A DNA stretch of 64,000 nucleotides. Source: Alligator mississippiensis (lineage: Eukaryota > Chordata > Crocodylia > Alligatoridae). The translations under genes and the position numbers were made by a program. Shown piece after piece: positions 24,247-37,197 of the stretch. Positions within the stretch are counted from its first letter, which is position 1; each line of letters begins with the position of its first letter. Location: assembly GCF_030867095.1 (NCBI RefSeq), contig NC_081829.1:86554261-86618260 (forward strand). The letters run 5' to 3'. Below the pieces are notes generated by a model. That model was not told the DNA's origin and ran no database searches. It saw only the letters and a program-made list of their open reading frames with translations.

Positions 24247-24784
24247 CGTGTGTGTATATACAAATCAATATGTATGTATGTACATAAAATGCAACACTTG
24301 TATATGAACAATATGGATGAAAATAATGTATTACATAAAGATAGAAATATTTGGATTTTTCAAGTTAGGAAGAGAAGTATAACCTTTTCAAAAAGAGAAC
24401 ATGAAATGCAAAGCTTGGATTGGGATACCAAATGGAATATGCTAATTTTGTAGAGTTTTCTAATGTAAGTGTAAGACTATTAAGACTGTATTCTGGTGGA
24501 ACTGAAGGACGTTCATAAAGCCCTCATAATATTTTGAGCCCATTCTGTGGGTTGTTAATGTAAGGTTACTATATTTCATCTTTCACCTACAATATGCCAA
24601 GTTCTGTACATTATATTGATGGCCCTTTCTCCTTCCCTGCTGGGCAGTTAAGAACATATGACAAAGGCATCAGAAGTGATTTAATAGTACTTGCGGCCTC
24701 TTCTGAGCATAAAAAACAAGGGCTGAGTTACCATCTTGTATTACACTGAGTGAATTAGTCTGTCCCTTGAGGATGTGGTTCTTT

Positions 24785-24890
24785 TCTAACTACAGGGGTA
24801 GTTACACGTTAGAATAGGCTGCCTAGAGAAGCCGCAGGACCTCTATCCTCGGAAATTTTCAAGAGCAAGTTAGACAGACACTTGACTCTT
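24785..24890 (+). mobile_element. Short CR1 3'-region fragment
   Basis: GGTAGTTACACGTTAGAATAGGC, GAAATTTTCAAGAGCAAGTTAGA and CACTTGAC match the same part of the CR1 at 23095-23195. Confidence 0.7.
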
Positions 24891-27124
24891 TTAGGTAAGA
24901 GATAAGGTCACCTGCAGGATAACACAATTGCCAGTACAGTTCTGGCTTCTGAGCAGCCAGTTTTCAGTACCATCTCCTTAAATATTAAACAAGCATCTAG
25001 GCAGCTGTAATGGACACAGTGGTAACCCCTTGGGTGTAGTCTATTTCCATCACATATAAAATATATTGTAAGTATCTGCCTCATGGCGCACATTTCAGTT
25101 CATAAATAATTCTTGTTCATGGCAGGATAATGTACGCACTGCAAATATGCATTCAGAAAGCTAGAGAAGAAACAGTGAAACCAGCCTTCTCTCTTTTTGG
25201 TCCCTCTAATTGATAAGCATGCAAGTGCATGTGCATTTATACATAGTTTTAACAGTACTTTCCCCTGCTTTTCTCTGTGCACATACTTTTGCAGCAGCAT
25301 CCTCTATAGTGACCATCTACTTCTATTAAATTAGATTTCTATATTTCTTAATACAGAATTTGCCACTATGGGTAATACAGAATATGCCACTCTGTCTTGT
25401 ATCTAACTTGTACCTAAATTGCATCTAAATATGCCCCTGAATCTAAGCTGACTCAGAATGACTCTCTTAGTACTTGAAATTGTTGAGGTTTTATTGACAT
25501 CCTTGATTGTTTGTGCAGTTAATGCTGTAAAGTGTCAATTTTTAAAATATGCAAATCAGAAAAAGAAAAAAAAATGTTTGTTCTGAACGGAAAATTCCAG
25601 TTTCTCATATTCTACTTTTCTTCATCATTTGCTATTGGGGAAAAAAGGAAAAGTAAAAATGGGACAAAAATCCACAATCCATAGCCTCGAAAGAAAGAAT
25701 TAAAGTACTTTATTTCCAAACCTGAAAATGAGATTTTTAAGGTGAAATTAAATTAAAAATGTCAGTTCTTGTAAAAAAAAATTTAAAAATCTGAATGAAA
25801 ATGTTTATAAGGAAACATTTCCCCCCCCCCAAAAAAACTGGTTTCTGAACATCCCACCCATTTGCTACACTGGTTTGATATATATTAGAAAGATTATCTA
25901 ATAATTATTAATGAGATGAGAGAATAATGGAGTTTGTACAGTTAATCCATGAAACAAGACATTCATGAAATGTCAGCCCTTCTGTTCATTAATTGTTCAT
26001 GTACTAAGGATTTCAGTGAAGGTGTTCATTCATCTGTAAGTATTGTCTAACAGTTTGGTTGAACCTTTTAAGGCCTAGAAGTTGGCAGTATGCCATCCAT
26101 TTCAACTATCTGCAATTCACTGCATGTAGTTACCTAAGATACTGGTAGCAAGAAGCAATAAATCTGGGAGTGATCAACAGGGACCAGCCTTCAGACTGAC
26201 TATCATTCTACCTAATAACATCACCTGCTGTTCTTTGTGTGTAGACTTGGGGCTCACTTACATTTAAGGATACATATCTAAGCTACTAATGACACATTTT
26301 GCTGCTGTCAGGATCATAGGTTTCTACTCTGATGATAAGTAAGTCCTTAATTGTTGGAACAAAAGGTTAAGTGTTTATTATATGGTGCTAAGATCTTGTG
26401 ACTGAGTTTGTTTCTGGTAGGAGAGGAAAAGAAGAGTATGTTAATGTAATATGTGCAGAATTCCTTAATTTGCAATAGCATCATAGCAATTTTACACTGG
26501 TACAACATGCTTGGTACATATTGAATCCATAAAACTAACATCTGTGAATTTGTGCTTCCAGAAGTAAAATGCTGGGCTCAAAAACACTATTCAGCCAGAG
26601 GCTATAGAAAAATCACTTTTTTTTATATAGGACATGATTTGAACACAATCCATTTCCCTTTCTAAATTAGAAGCTTAATGTGGAACCTCTGGCTTTAATT
26701 CCTCCAGAGCCATTATGACCTTAGCTTCTCTCCCCGAACATCTGTTTTACCAAAAAGTTTTAAAGAGCTAGAAAAGCTCAATCTTTCCAGCAAAGCTTTC
26801 AGCATGGGCAAAAGCTGTTACCATCTGCACTTTATCTTCTACACCTTATGCTACCACGGTTCATTTAGGACCTTTATGAAAAACGGCGTCTTCCACAGCA
26901 ACGATCCAAAATAGGTTTATGTGCATTCACTCATATACAAAAATGCACATTTATTGTGCACCTGCCATCTTTGCACACACTACAGATACTAAAATGAAGC
27001 TGAGAATGAGCAGCAAGTCAAACAGGCTGTAGCACTCCATCCCAGGAGCTCTCGGGACAGATGGCTAATCAGTGAACTACAAGGATTTAAAAAAAAAAAA
27101 AAAAAAGGCACAGCCATGGCTCAC

Positions 27125-27283
27125 CTTGCCAATGATGCTTGTAATCGCACATGCGTGACAGGGCAATCATCATGGCACAGTAGAGAGGCAGAATAGCTGC
27201 ACAGAGTCGCCAGCTTTTCCCACGGCCATTTTCAGTGAAGCAATGCAACTTTCCAGCTAGGTAGAAGGTCGTAAAGCCAAGCC
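27125..27283 (-). CDS. PLPP4: PLPP4 penultimate coding exon (PAP2 motif C3)
   Basis: This 159-bp exon reads (G)[19 protein letters not shown], then [20 protein letters not shown], then [14 protein letters not shown] and the first base of an Asp codon. It contains a membrane helix ([16 protein letters not shown]) and the third PAP2 signature, SR-x5-H-x3-D, in [12 protein letters not shown]. The His and Asp there are the family's catalytic nucleophile and its partner. The acceptor is TTTTCAG above 27283 and the donor is G|GTGAGC at 27125/27124. It enters and leaves in phase 1, and joins cleanly to the 14885 exon. Motifs C1 and C2 (Lys/Arg-Pro and Pro-Ser-Ile-His-type) would be in earlier exons, which I could not find up to 64000. 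The exon has no damage and is confidently a host gene. Confidence 0.93.
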
Positions 27284-28629
27284 CTGAAAATGCAACTGAC
27301 AGAGAAATATACCAAATTACAGAACCATAAAATTAACAAGACAAGAAGAATAAGAGTGTGCGCCTGAACGATTTAACTCCTAGGAGCCCTCTGCTGCACC
27401 AGATCCTGATCCCAGAGGCACGGTTCCTGAAGTTCTGTATACCTGCAGCTATTATTAGAATTTACTTTTCAAAAGCACAGGCCGTGCACCTTAAACCCAG
27501 ATAAAGTCTAATGGCGCACTCTGGGAATTGAAGATGTTCTGTACTTTGTAGGAGATACTTGGCACTTTCAGGCTCGCACATCCATTCTGTAAGCTGTGAA
27601 CATATAGCCGACGAAGAACAGGTGAAGTAGCAACACAAACCCGCAATCAAATGACTCAACTATTTGAGTTACAGAAAGAAATGAGGTGTATGTCCCAAAC
27701 AGCTAACATTTAAACAGCTTTTTAGTAAAAAGCAAGAGTGACATTGCTAACCTTACAATTAATATTGTGGGTTCTAAATTTGAGGGGCGCAGTCCCGCAG
27801 AAAATCAGGGCCATTGCCTGTAATCTCACCTATGTAGCAACACAAAATAATGAAGATAAGGAAACCCTTCAGAATAAATCCATTTTCTTCTCATAGGTAT
27901 GCTTTTTGCATGCAATCCACTACATCCCCAAATACTGTGCTACCTGTACATTTTATATTATTTTCTATAAAGATTTCTTCATTGATTTAATCTTTCAGTC
28001 TTTAGCCTTTGTCCATTACTATGTCAGTTCCACAACTCACTTAAGCACGTGTTAAATTTTAAATAAGTAACTACTTGGTTTTATGCATATGGTTAAAAGC
28101 CCTGCTGAACTGGGGGGAGAGGGTATGCTTGGAAAGGAATTTACACTGTAAAAAGATTCGGTGTAGATACAAATGTTTCAATATATTCAAAGATATGTCT
28201 GGATTCGATTTACTTGCTTCTATTTAGCATACTTAGTTAGCAGTTATGACAGAACCCACATGCCAAATTTCTTTATACTGGATGTGTTTTCCACTAACAG
28301 CTGTCGATGGAGCTAGAGTAAGGATAATTAAAATTTATATGATTTTAGCACATTTTAAGGTTCTGTTGTTAAATTAAAATCAATGTCAAACACACAGCTC
28401 TGGAAAGCAATCCCTTCTGTTTCTCCAGTTACCCAGAGACTGTACTGCCATTCTCGCCTATAATCTAAACCAGTCTGGAAGAAACAGCTGTAGGAATATA
28501 AGTTTACTGCACTTTCTACGTTCATTTCCTAATCCTGTTACTAAACTCCAGTTCTAAGAGCAAACTAGAAATAATCCACTGAAAATTCCCATCATTTAAA
28601 ATTTTAGTTTCAGCCAATGTATGTCTGAT
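27284..28629. other. Upstream PLPP4 intron, nothing recognised
   Basis: Lies directly upstream of the 27283 acceptor. No further PLPP4 exon or repeat seen. Confidence 0.5.
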
Positions 28630-29030
28630 TCTGCTTCTAGAGGCAAGGGTCTTTGTGAATGAACTCTTTTATGGGACCAACTGCATGCTTGGGATAAAGT
28701 TAGTCAACCTTTTGAATCCAAGGCATTCTTCATCAGGTCTCAGGAAAGAAACAAGGACAGCAATGATTAAAAATAGTGGGTAGGGCTGTGAAAGTGGACA
28801 GGTGAGAAATTCCCAGGGTAGCAGACAAACAATTAGTAAAAGAAAGGATTCTAACTCTACTCATACCTGCACAACCTGGAAAACAGCCTATAGCTAGGAC
28901 CAACTGCTTTATGGATGCATGAATAGAAGGCAATACAACTAATTCATGCAATAAATTCATTATCCTGCTTTTATTTAATTCCACAGCAAAATTCCTAGTG
29001 ATGTTTGGTCAGGCCTAGATTTTCTAATTT
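28630..29030 (-). repeat. Unassigned interspersed repeat
   Basis: On the minus strand, CCTGATGAAGAATGCCTTGG, GTTGACTAACTTTATCCC and TCCCATAAAAGAGTTCATTC follow a pattern I recall from a widespread reptile repeat tail (x-ATAAAAGATAT-x). Its family name is not certain. An 83-codon minus frame across it is not convincing as a gene. Confidence 0.4.
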
Positions 29031-32000
29031 CTTTTTAAGGCTCTTCAAATGCCCTTCAGCACATATTTTCCATGATACAAAGTAATTACTTTTGTGCTGT
29101 CCAGATGCATCTACGGTTTTAATTTGCTTCTACAATGGAGTATCTCCTCAAGTTTAAACCACAGACAATTGAACATAATTACCAAAAGCTTGCTTTTCAC
29201 CTTAGTACATGCAAATAAATCAGTTCCTTTGAACAAAGGCGTCAGGGAAGGGGTGGGTTGTATATTAAATATCAAACTGGGGCTCCAAACATCTAGTTCT
29301 TTCCTAGAGCTCTTCAATCCAAGTTCATTTCAGAAGAGTCTCCCTCTCAGAAGAAGGCAGGAAGCGAACTTTGAAGGCAATTTCAGAATAATAAAGGCTT
29401 CCTAGAGAGCCGTTTCTTTTAGGACAGATGTCTGTCAACAAGTGACTCCTAGATGACTATAAACCTACTTCATCCAACTCAAACTGAATTATAATTCTTC
29501 CCTGAAAGGTTTATATTGTTCATGATTTTTTCCTTCTTCCAATTTCCGCTTGGAAATATCCCTTGTGATTCCTTCCATGATTACAAGAACCATGACTGGA
29601 ATACCTCCAGTGCAGCTGAAAATGCAATAATTTGAACCAGTAAAACTGTGTGTGCAATATCTGCACACATCTAAGCTATCTAAGAGTTCAGCGGATTTCA
29701 AAAAGCATCTGAAATGTCTACTGATTTTCCCAATTCCTAAACTGCTAAGTGATGCACTTGTGACAGAGGTCTGCAGTTCATAGCAACTCATACTCAAAAT
29801 TGCTGTACTTTGAAAAGCAATTCCAGTGCGGAAAAAAACAGCAAATCTATTTTACATTTCCTTCTGATGAATAACATATTTCACCAGAGTAAAAACACCA
29901 GAGAGGAATTGCTTTGCATCTCTCCAGATTAGGCACCAACACTGAAGAGGAAAACAGCTATTAAAATTTGTTCATATGTTAACGTCAATGCCTTATATTT
30001 TATTAATGTGGTCAGAATATAAACGGCATCTGGTAATCAGAAAAACAGATTTCTGAGTATCTACATCAATATTTGTTTATTACCAGAGGGTGCAGGAACC
30101 ACTTTTCTTCCTATACACCATGCAGCTAAAAACATGGGTGCCTGTTCCTTTTGTTCTTTAATCTAACTATTTTTACTTCAGGCACAACATTTCCATACTC
30201 ATAATACAACCAATATTGGATTGCATTGAGATGCTGCAAGGCCAAAGATCTTTTATAAAGGCAGTGAAACAAATATTATTACTCAGAGCATAGTGGTACC
30301 CACTGACATAAAAAAGAAATGCCCTGAAATACATTTCAATATACTTAGTTCCTAAAAGCACCCCCCCCCCCCCCAAAAAAAAGGCTTTTCTTTTAAGAGA
30401 AGATCATTAAGTTCAAATTGGGATGAGAAGTAGAGAACATGCTTTATATTTATCATTTGCACAGCCTCTTTCACCTCTGGGATTCTCAGAGAACTAGAGA
30501 GAGACAAAAAAAAGAAAAGTATTTGGAAAGTCTTTGCTTCAGCTATACAAAGTAAAAACAAAACAGATCATCAACAGGAGGTTTCAAAATTTTCTCTGTA
30601 AATGGCTCCATTTACATTTCTCTTTGGTGAGAGAACACTTTGAATTTTTAAACACTGGTGGTAATTCAAATGGAGCAGAAATGTCCAATTGCCGAACGGA
30701 ATAGGGACAGTGGGGGAGTTGTTGGGACCATCTGATGCAGATCTGAACTGCTGAGTAGTGACAGTTGGCTCCTTACTACATGCATTATAAACACAGAGAC
30801 TACTGAAATGAATATCTTAGAGGTACTGTCTCCTGTAGATGCCTCTTAGTCAAGCCATCTATGTAAATTTTTATGCTTGATTTCTGGGCTCACTGCTAAG
30901 TCTCTGTGGAGATAATTAAGAACTTTGCTTTGTGGAAAGAAGTCTTCTGAGTTATGACTTTTCACTTTGTGCGCTCAGATTTTTCTTGGGAATTCCTTCT
31001 GCAGTACATAAGCAAATGGAAAGCAGATTGAGATGTATATCCCTTGCAAACAATAAGTGGGTGCACTGTAGTACTATAACGTACAGGGCTTTGAAGTTGA
31101 AACAAGATGGTAAATTAAATGTGAAGGCTTAAAGCATTGGACAAATTCAGATTAGACCTGACTCCCAGAACACAAGGCAAGTCAATCCTATGTTCTTTCC
31201 AGAGCTCCCGTTTCTCCCTTTATTCTGTGCAAGCTAATCTACAGAGCAGCGTCCAGAACCATAACAGCGCTCTATATTGCTCTGGAAATTGGTGACAAAA
31301 GCTAATGACATAAAAGAATGCTTCTGCAAAAGTGCAGTAGAAATTAATTGTAGATTTAGCTTGACAGGGTCAGAGCCCAACAAACTGGCTGGCAAAAAAA
31401 AATCTAATCTTTTTCTCATGATCCATATTTGTTCATAGCATGCAAAACCTCCATTGAGTTCCTCATCAGAATGAGTAGGATGGATATTTACAGTATAGAC
31501 AGAGAGGCAACATTTGTCTTAAATTGTCTGTGCCTGCAAATTCAAGGTCAGATAAAAAATATTGAGTGACAGACATGAAATTCAGAGGGACTTTTCCTCC
31601 ACGCAATATGAAAAAGTGGAGCAATGAAGCTCTAGCTTGTGATTATGAAACTAATATTCTCTATCCTGGCTTTACATTGCAATATCATGAGATTAATTTT
31701 CCTCAACCTGGGACTCGGCTGTTTTCCCCCCTGGTCTCCGTGTGTACAGTATCAGCTGCAGAGGAGAATGTGGAATCAGTAGATAAAGGGGGAAGATCCA
31801 ACTGCATACTCTGAAAACATTGCTTTATACTCTGTGGAAGCCACTTTTTGCTTGATGGCTACATTTTGAAGATATGCTTACTCAACAGCATTAAGAGAAA
31901 CAATTCGTTCGTATAAAGGGAAACCTCTGTGGAATTATATGTGAATTCATTCCTTCACATTCAACCAATGTAATGTATTTCAGGGGAGGATGCTCCAGGT

Positions 32001-32649
32001 AAAGACAATAGCTCAGTTGTTCTACGCCAAAAATGGACATACACCCTGACCACACGTTTGGGTATTAAACATATGAAACAAATTGTCCCATATTATATTA
32101 AAACAATTGTTATGATTTTGCGTTAAGAAGACAGATTTCAAACAATCAGCAGACCCATTGGTATAGATCTTCCAGTTCCATTTTCAGCTGCTTTATTCCT
32201 GGCTGTAATTAATATTCAGAGCCATCTATATAATGAAGACAAGGAATGACCCACAGCAAGCCTGCCTAGGAAACAGCCAGTACAATCTGAAATGAATGAG
32301 TCAGTTGGATTCAGCTGAAAACACTGTTAACTAAGGTGAAGATTGATACTGTTTTAAAGTCCTGATATAAATATGTATGTGGCTTTATAAAAAGAATGAG
32401 GGGAAAATTATCTAAATATGTATTCCAAAAAAAGTAACACATTTCCAGCATTTGCTCAATCCCAATCTTGCTGTTACAAATCAAGATCAGCATTTAGGAA
32501 GTGCTAAGCACACTCAAACATCACTCAAAGAAGTTGTGAAAAACCTTGGAAGGTTGGACTTGAAGTGGTCAAGCACCACAGAACGTGGCACGCGTTGTGT
32601 TAAGAAAGCAGCCCTATTTAAAAGATGCACTATGCTACTACTCTTTGTG
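29031..32649. other. AT-rich intron, nothing recognised
   Basis: Contains a poly-C/poly-A run near 30361-30382. No gene-like frame or clear repeat. Confidence 0.5.
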
Positions 32650-32900
32650 CAGCAGTGACATTGAGAGCTGAGGTGAGGTTCCCATTATGTTAAGCAGTGT
32701 GCAAACACACAGTTAGGGTTGTGTCTCTCAGAGTTTACAATCTAAATAGATAAAAAAAATGGCAAAAATAGCAGAGGCACAGAGAGGTGAAGTGATTTGC
32801 CCACAGTCATTCATTGGATCAGTGTTACAGCCAGAAATGTTCCCCTGAAAGTCCAATCTGGGTCTTGGCCAGTGGACATGGCCAACTCGCATTGTTCATA
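32650..32900 (-). repeat. MIR-like CORE-SINE, antisense
   Basis: GCAGAGGCACAGAGAGGTGAAGTGATTTGCCCA is the reverse of the conserved MIR core. It is preceded by TTAAGCAGTGTGCAAACACA and AGAGTTTACAATCTAAATAG, as in sauropsid MIR relatives. Confidence 0.7.
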
Positions 32901-33169
32901 CAGTTTCTCCCTTGTTTCATAGTTGTTAGGGGCTGAAAGCATAGCATTTATAAAAAGTTCTTACTAAACAATATATATAGATGCCAGTTTCTTAAGACAT
33001 TGTGAGGAAGGGAATACTGATGGGATCAAGGAGGATTTGGTTTTACTATTAATGGTTGATAGCAAGAGCCATTTGTCCTAGCAGATCCATAGTGTTCTCA
33101 CAGACTTCTCCACTCAGCATGGCAATGCTTAAAAACTCTGTCTTGCCCAGAGAGGTCATCCAAATCAAT

Positions 33170-33640
33170 GGGATTAGGTGCCTAAAATGCCTGTACATTC
33201 AACTGATGAACTCCCATTGACCTTAGTTTGGTGTCTCTAATGGGACTAATGCTCAGCCAGGAAGAGATGATAATCAACTAATGGGGAACACTGAACATGG
33301 GATTGTTCTTCCTCAAAACTTAGGCATCTAACTCAGGATGGCACCGTAGGTACTTCTATCAACATAGGATCCAGGCCACCCAGAGGGAAGGTACCTTTCT
33401 CATTAGGGCATCTAATGAACACTGCTTAGCGCACTGACTTCAATATGTAGCACAGCACTGTCAAAAGGCATTGTGTTGGTGATACCCATCCTTTACGCAA
33501 TAGCCTATGTATTCACCCAAGAAGCAGGAGGACTGAATTCTAAGTCCACCACAGCCTGGGAACATTTGAACATACAACTTTCACTCCCCAGAATGCTCTA
33601 ACCACCAACCTATAGAATAGGCCAAGTGTAAGGGGTCCTC
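33170..33640 (-). repeat. tRNA-headed SINE, copy 1
   Basis: On the minus strand, ATAGGTTGGTGGTTAGAGCAT resembles a pol III A box and GTATGTTCAAATGTTCCC a B box, at normal spacing. The tail has GAGTTAGATGCCTAAG and TTAGGCACCTAATCCCATT blocks. Confidence 0.65.
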
Positions 33641-33878
33641 CACCCTATCTGTTGAGTCTAGGTCACTGGACAACCAAGAGTGCACATCACAGAGCAGAAG
33701 GACAAGAAACAAGAGACAGCCTTATTCTGTGATAAGGATACTCCCCTTTGGATGTTCCAGACATCACCACCAGGAATTTTTATGCATTTTACATTGATAA
33801 TCATTGATTTACAAAACAGAATGTCCCTGACAGCAGGAACTTGACCAGGAGTGCTTTCCCTCAAGATCTCCCACTTTG

Positions 33879-34148
33879 TGGGCACGTCTACATGTGCACT
33901 TGACTGCGTGGCAGACTAATTTGCTGCACAGCAAAGCATCACCATCTGCACATGAGTGACAATTAAGTCAGCGTAGATTAATTTACTTCGCTATCAGATA
34001 GTCCCGTCAAAGACAAGTACTATCCAATGGCAGAGGAAATTACTGTGCTTAAACATGTGTGGATGGTAATATCCACATAAGTTTACTCTGGCTCAAACTG
34101 CACCAGAGTTTATTCCGTCACTTTAATTGCACATGTAGATGCGTCCCC
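33879..34148. mobile_element. MITE family A, copy 3
   Basis: TGGGCACGTCTACATGTGCA faces TGCACATGTAGATGCGTCCC. The interior includes CTGCACAGCAAAGCATC and CACCAGAGTTTATTCCGTCAC. Confidence 0.82.
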
Positions 34149-34879
34149 TGGGTGAATGTTCTGTAACAAGAAGCCCCTTCTTGCCTGCACATCCTCCCCC
34201 CACCATTTTACATATTTCTTTTTCCCTCTAGGTATTGACAGAGACCTAGCGCACTCATTGCATGGGTGTGGCAAGGCTCGGAGCAAGCCAGAAAGCTGAA
34301 GTTGCTTTCTGTAGGAGAAGCCTACAAACTACATCTACAGATCAATTGAGCTCAGTGTCACCAAAGAAAACAAAAGAACTAAAATACCCACTTCAAAGCA
34401 AAGCCTATATGAGACAAGAAAAGCCAAGGTGTACTGAAAACATGACTGTAAATATATCCTGGTGAACACATTCCCACTTTGATTAAGACCTATTTCCCAA
34501 AACAAACTTCCCATATCTGTCTAAAGTTTTATGCTAAATCAGTCTACTGCATCTAACCTAACACTTATTGTCCCCAGTGGCCATTAATCCTCACTACCTC
34601 ACATTTCCGTTTATTAATTAAGGTATATTTCTTTTTATATTTCATCTGTCTTGTCTTTACCCTGGCATTCTGTTTTATATTTTATACCTTAACTTTTAAC
34701 AAATGTATTTTTCTTTAAAGTAAAGCCATACCTTGTATTACGAAAATTATTCATATAAGAATACATTGAAATTGTACCACTGGAATTGCATTGCTGTAGT
34801 GGGGCTGGTTTCCTGAATAAACGAGAGTGAATCTGAGTGAGTGATTAAGTAATAGGCAGAGCCAGCTGCAGTTACATGT

Positions 34880-35570
34880 TAATGAGTGGCAATTAACAGC
34901 TCCCTGCTGCAGACTGACTGGAGGAAGGTATCAGTGCCACCGCCTGGAACTCCACTGTATGTGCAACAAAGTATATGGTTTGAGGTAATCAACACTGGAG
35001 ACCGGTTCCTGGGACTAGATGATCCCCAACAGACTGCTCTTGCAACCCTTAACAATACCACTGTTAAATTAATCAAAATCACAAACCGCCTCCTGAAACT
35101 GCACCATCGGGCAGAACCCCCAGTGACTGTGACTAACAGCTGTCATGCACCACTCAGGACCCATGTGGGACACTGACCTCCGGATTGGGCAGCCAACATG
35201 ATGCTGGGGGATCACAAAAGTCTGCCGGAGAAGGGATAAAAGGCAGAAGTGTGACCCTCAGCAGCGCCCTCTCATCCAGCACCCAACCTACCGAGACAGA
35301 AGGAAAAGCAGGCAACCCCCTTCTGGAGAAGGCGTCGCCTTGAAGGAAGCTGACCATCGACAGCAGACTCCAGCATCCCAGATAAGTATAAACCATCATT
35401 GGTGCTACCCTACTATTGCAGCAATTGTGCATGTGAGTGCATGTGAGCTAAGGTGACCAGTACCCATCATAACCCCCCAGAATTTGCACTTATAATTTTA
35501 TTGTAACTTCACATCCCATCTAATAAATTAGAATTTATGACGATCCTGAGAGTTGGTCCTTTGTAGCCAA
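34880..35570 (+). mobile_element. LTR-like segment, possible retroviral fossil
   Basis: The segment from about 35164 to 35570 begins TG and ends CA. It has a TATA-like GGGATAAAAGG at about 35236 and an AATAAA near 35522 followed by GAGAGTTGGTCCTTTGTAGCCA, in the order of a promoter and a polyadenylation site in an LTR. The upstream part (34886-35176) has an open stretch with NNTT glycosylation-like motifs. Only one copy is seen in the window, and I found no matching second LTR, primer-binding site or polypurine tract. The family is not assignable. Broken or solo if real. Confidence 0.3.
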
Positions 35571-35699
35571 CAGTTCTCACCACTGAGTTAGCGTGAAAAA
35601 GTAAAGATCAACAGTAACAGTAGCTGGGCATGAAAGTGAATGTGGGTGCTGTGCTTTGTACTAAACTTAGCACTGTGGATGTCAATCAGGAGTTAGGGA

Positions 35700-35960
35700 T
35701 GATCTGCAAATGCCAACTGAGTGGGGAACAGGTAGCATTTAGGCAGCTACCAGAATTGGTCATACTAGAGTAAGGAGGTGGTGTGCTTAATCTGGATGGC
35801 TTGTGAGCTGATACACTTATATAAGTGAAAGCACCTATGGAACTTCTAAAGCCAAAGTTGAGGTACCTAATGATTCTAGGTGCTTAGCAGTTATGGTACA
35901 GGGTCACCCTGAATCCTTTTTGGACTTAGGCACCCAAGTTTCACCCGAGTCCCCTGTAAG
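35700..35960. repeat. Possible SINE tail fragment
   Basis: Repeated AGGTACCTAAT, AGGTGCTTAGCAG, TTAGGCACCCAAG and AAGCACCTATG blocks resemble the tail of the tRNA-headed SINE at 33.2 kb. Confidence 0.3.
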
Positions 35961-36749
35961 CACCTATGAGAGTGGTTTAGATCTAGCCTTATGTGCTGAC
36001 ATCCAAAGAATAATATATCTCAAAATAAAGGAAAATAGATTTAGCTACATTCTATTCCTCCATTTCCTAGCTATCCTGATAGCATCACACACAGACTGTT
36101 GGGCCTGTGGGGCTACTTTAGCTCCAATGAAGATTCTGTATTTGCAAACCTTTGTCCCGCTCAGAATGGAAGCTGAAACAGTCCTGGGAATTGTAGTTCA
36201 AGCCAAGGACTTTTAAAAGGAAATTCTACAGTTCACTCTGCTAATACTGAAATCTATTTACTCCCAACTACAACCAACAAAGAAAGCTTCATTGCACGTG
36301 CACATTACGTTCCCTAGCATTCATTTCTGTACGTATCGTTAGTTATTCCTTTTTTGCTGGTACAGACTGATGGTTACGTAGACCTGCAAGTCAAAGGTGT
36401 CTAATTGACTTTGTCTGAAGTATTACTGAAAACGTATTCAGTTACTGTACAGCACGTTCTACCCACAATGCATACCTAAGGGATGTTACCAAGGATTCTA
36501 TCTCTCTGTTTATCAAAGGAATGCACAATTTTCATTCAAAGTCAGGCTTTTTGGAATACTAGCTACACATGGGACCACCCTGTCACATATACAGGCTGGC
36601 TTGCTGCACAGTTAGCTTACACAGCCTCTTGGGTTTACTGTTGCTATGCAGAATACAGCCTACTTTGTTTGAGGAAAACAACCATTTTGAAAGGCCATAA
36701 TTTAAAGCAAGAAGGGATCATCAGTGCTGACTTCCTGTTTATTGCTGGC

Positions 36750-37185
36750 CATTAACTTTCATCCTGTCCCCCTACATTGAGCTAAATAGCTTGTATTTGA
36801 TCAAACCCCATCAAGACAGCCTTGATGGACAAACATCAAGGGGTAGAGAACCCACCACCTTCCTTATTAATTTGTTCTAGTGGTTAATCAACTTCCTAAA
36901 TGGTGCCTTTTTTCAACTTAATTTAGTTTGGCTTCAGCTTCCCCCCATTGTTTTGCCTTTTGTTGGATTAAAGGTTTTAGGATCCAGTATTCCCATCCCA
37001 AGAAGCTACTTATAGGTTGTAAGTGCTACCACTGAATCTTCTGCTTTGATTACCAGAGCAAATTGAGCTCCTTAAGTAACTGTATTTTTTCTATCCCTGA
37101 AATCATTGTTGTGGCTCTTTTCTGCTCCCTCTGCAAACTTGCACAACCCTTTATAAATGAGAAGTGGAGTAGGATTCCATTGCAG
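36750..37185 (-). mobile_element. Old CR1-like LINE fragment, antisense
   Basis: TTGTTCTAGTGGTTAATCAA, TAAGTAACTGTA, TGTTGTGGCTCTTTTCTGC and GCAAACTTGCACAACCC fit the antisense of an old CR1 3' region. Degraded, no open frame. Confidence 0.5.
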
Positions 37186-37197
37186 GTCTCATCAAAG

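Larger units (their letters stand above)
14886..27124 (-). other. PLPP4: PLPP4 last intron (12,239 bp)
   Basis: The intron is bounded by GTGAGC at its 5' end (27124) and CCTACCTAG at its 3' end (14886). It separates the G from the AT of the catalytic Asp codon. It holds two hAT-type elements (17.4-18.4 and 19.5-20.4 kb), a GC-rich element (20.9-21.3 kb), a MITE (21.7 kb), CR1 fragments (22.1-24.9 kb) and a GATA microsatellite. The stretches 14.9-17.38, 18.45-19.55 and 24.9-27.1 kb are AT-rich sequence in which I recognise nothing. Confidence 0.85.

Noticed and set aside
28733-28984. 83-codon minus frame resembling a membrane protein
   Set aside because: It falls in an unassigned interspersed repeat, and the frame shows no known motif.
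35893-36216. 107-codon plus frame with a hydrophobic stretch
   Set aside because: It overlaps a possible SINE tail and has no similarity that I recognise. Chance is the simpler reading.
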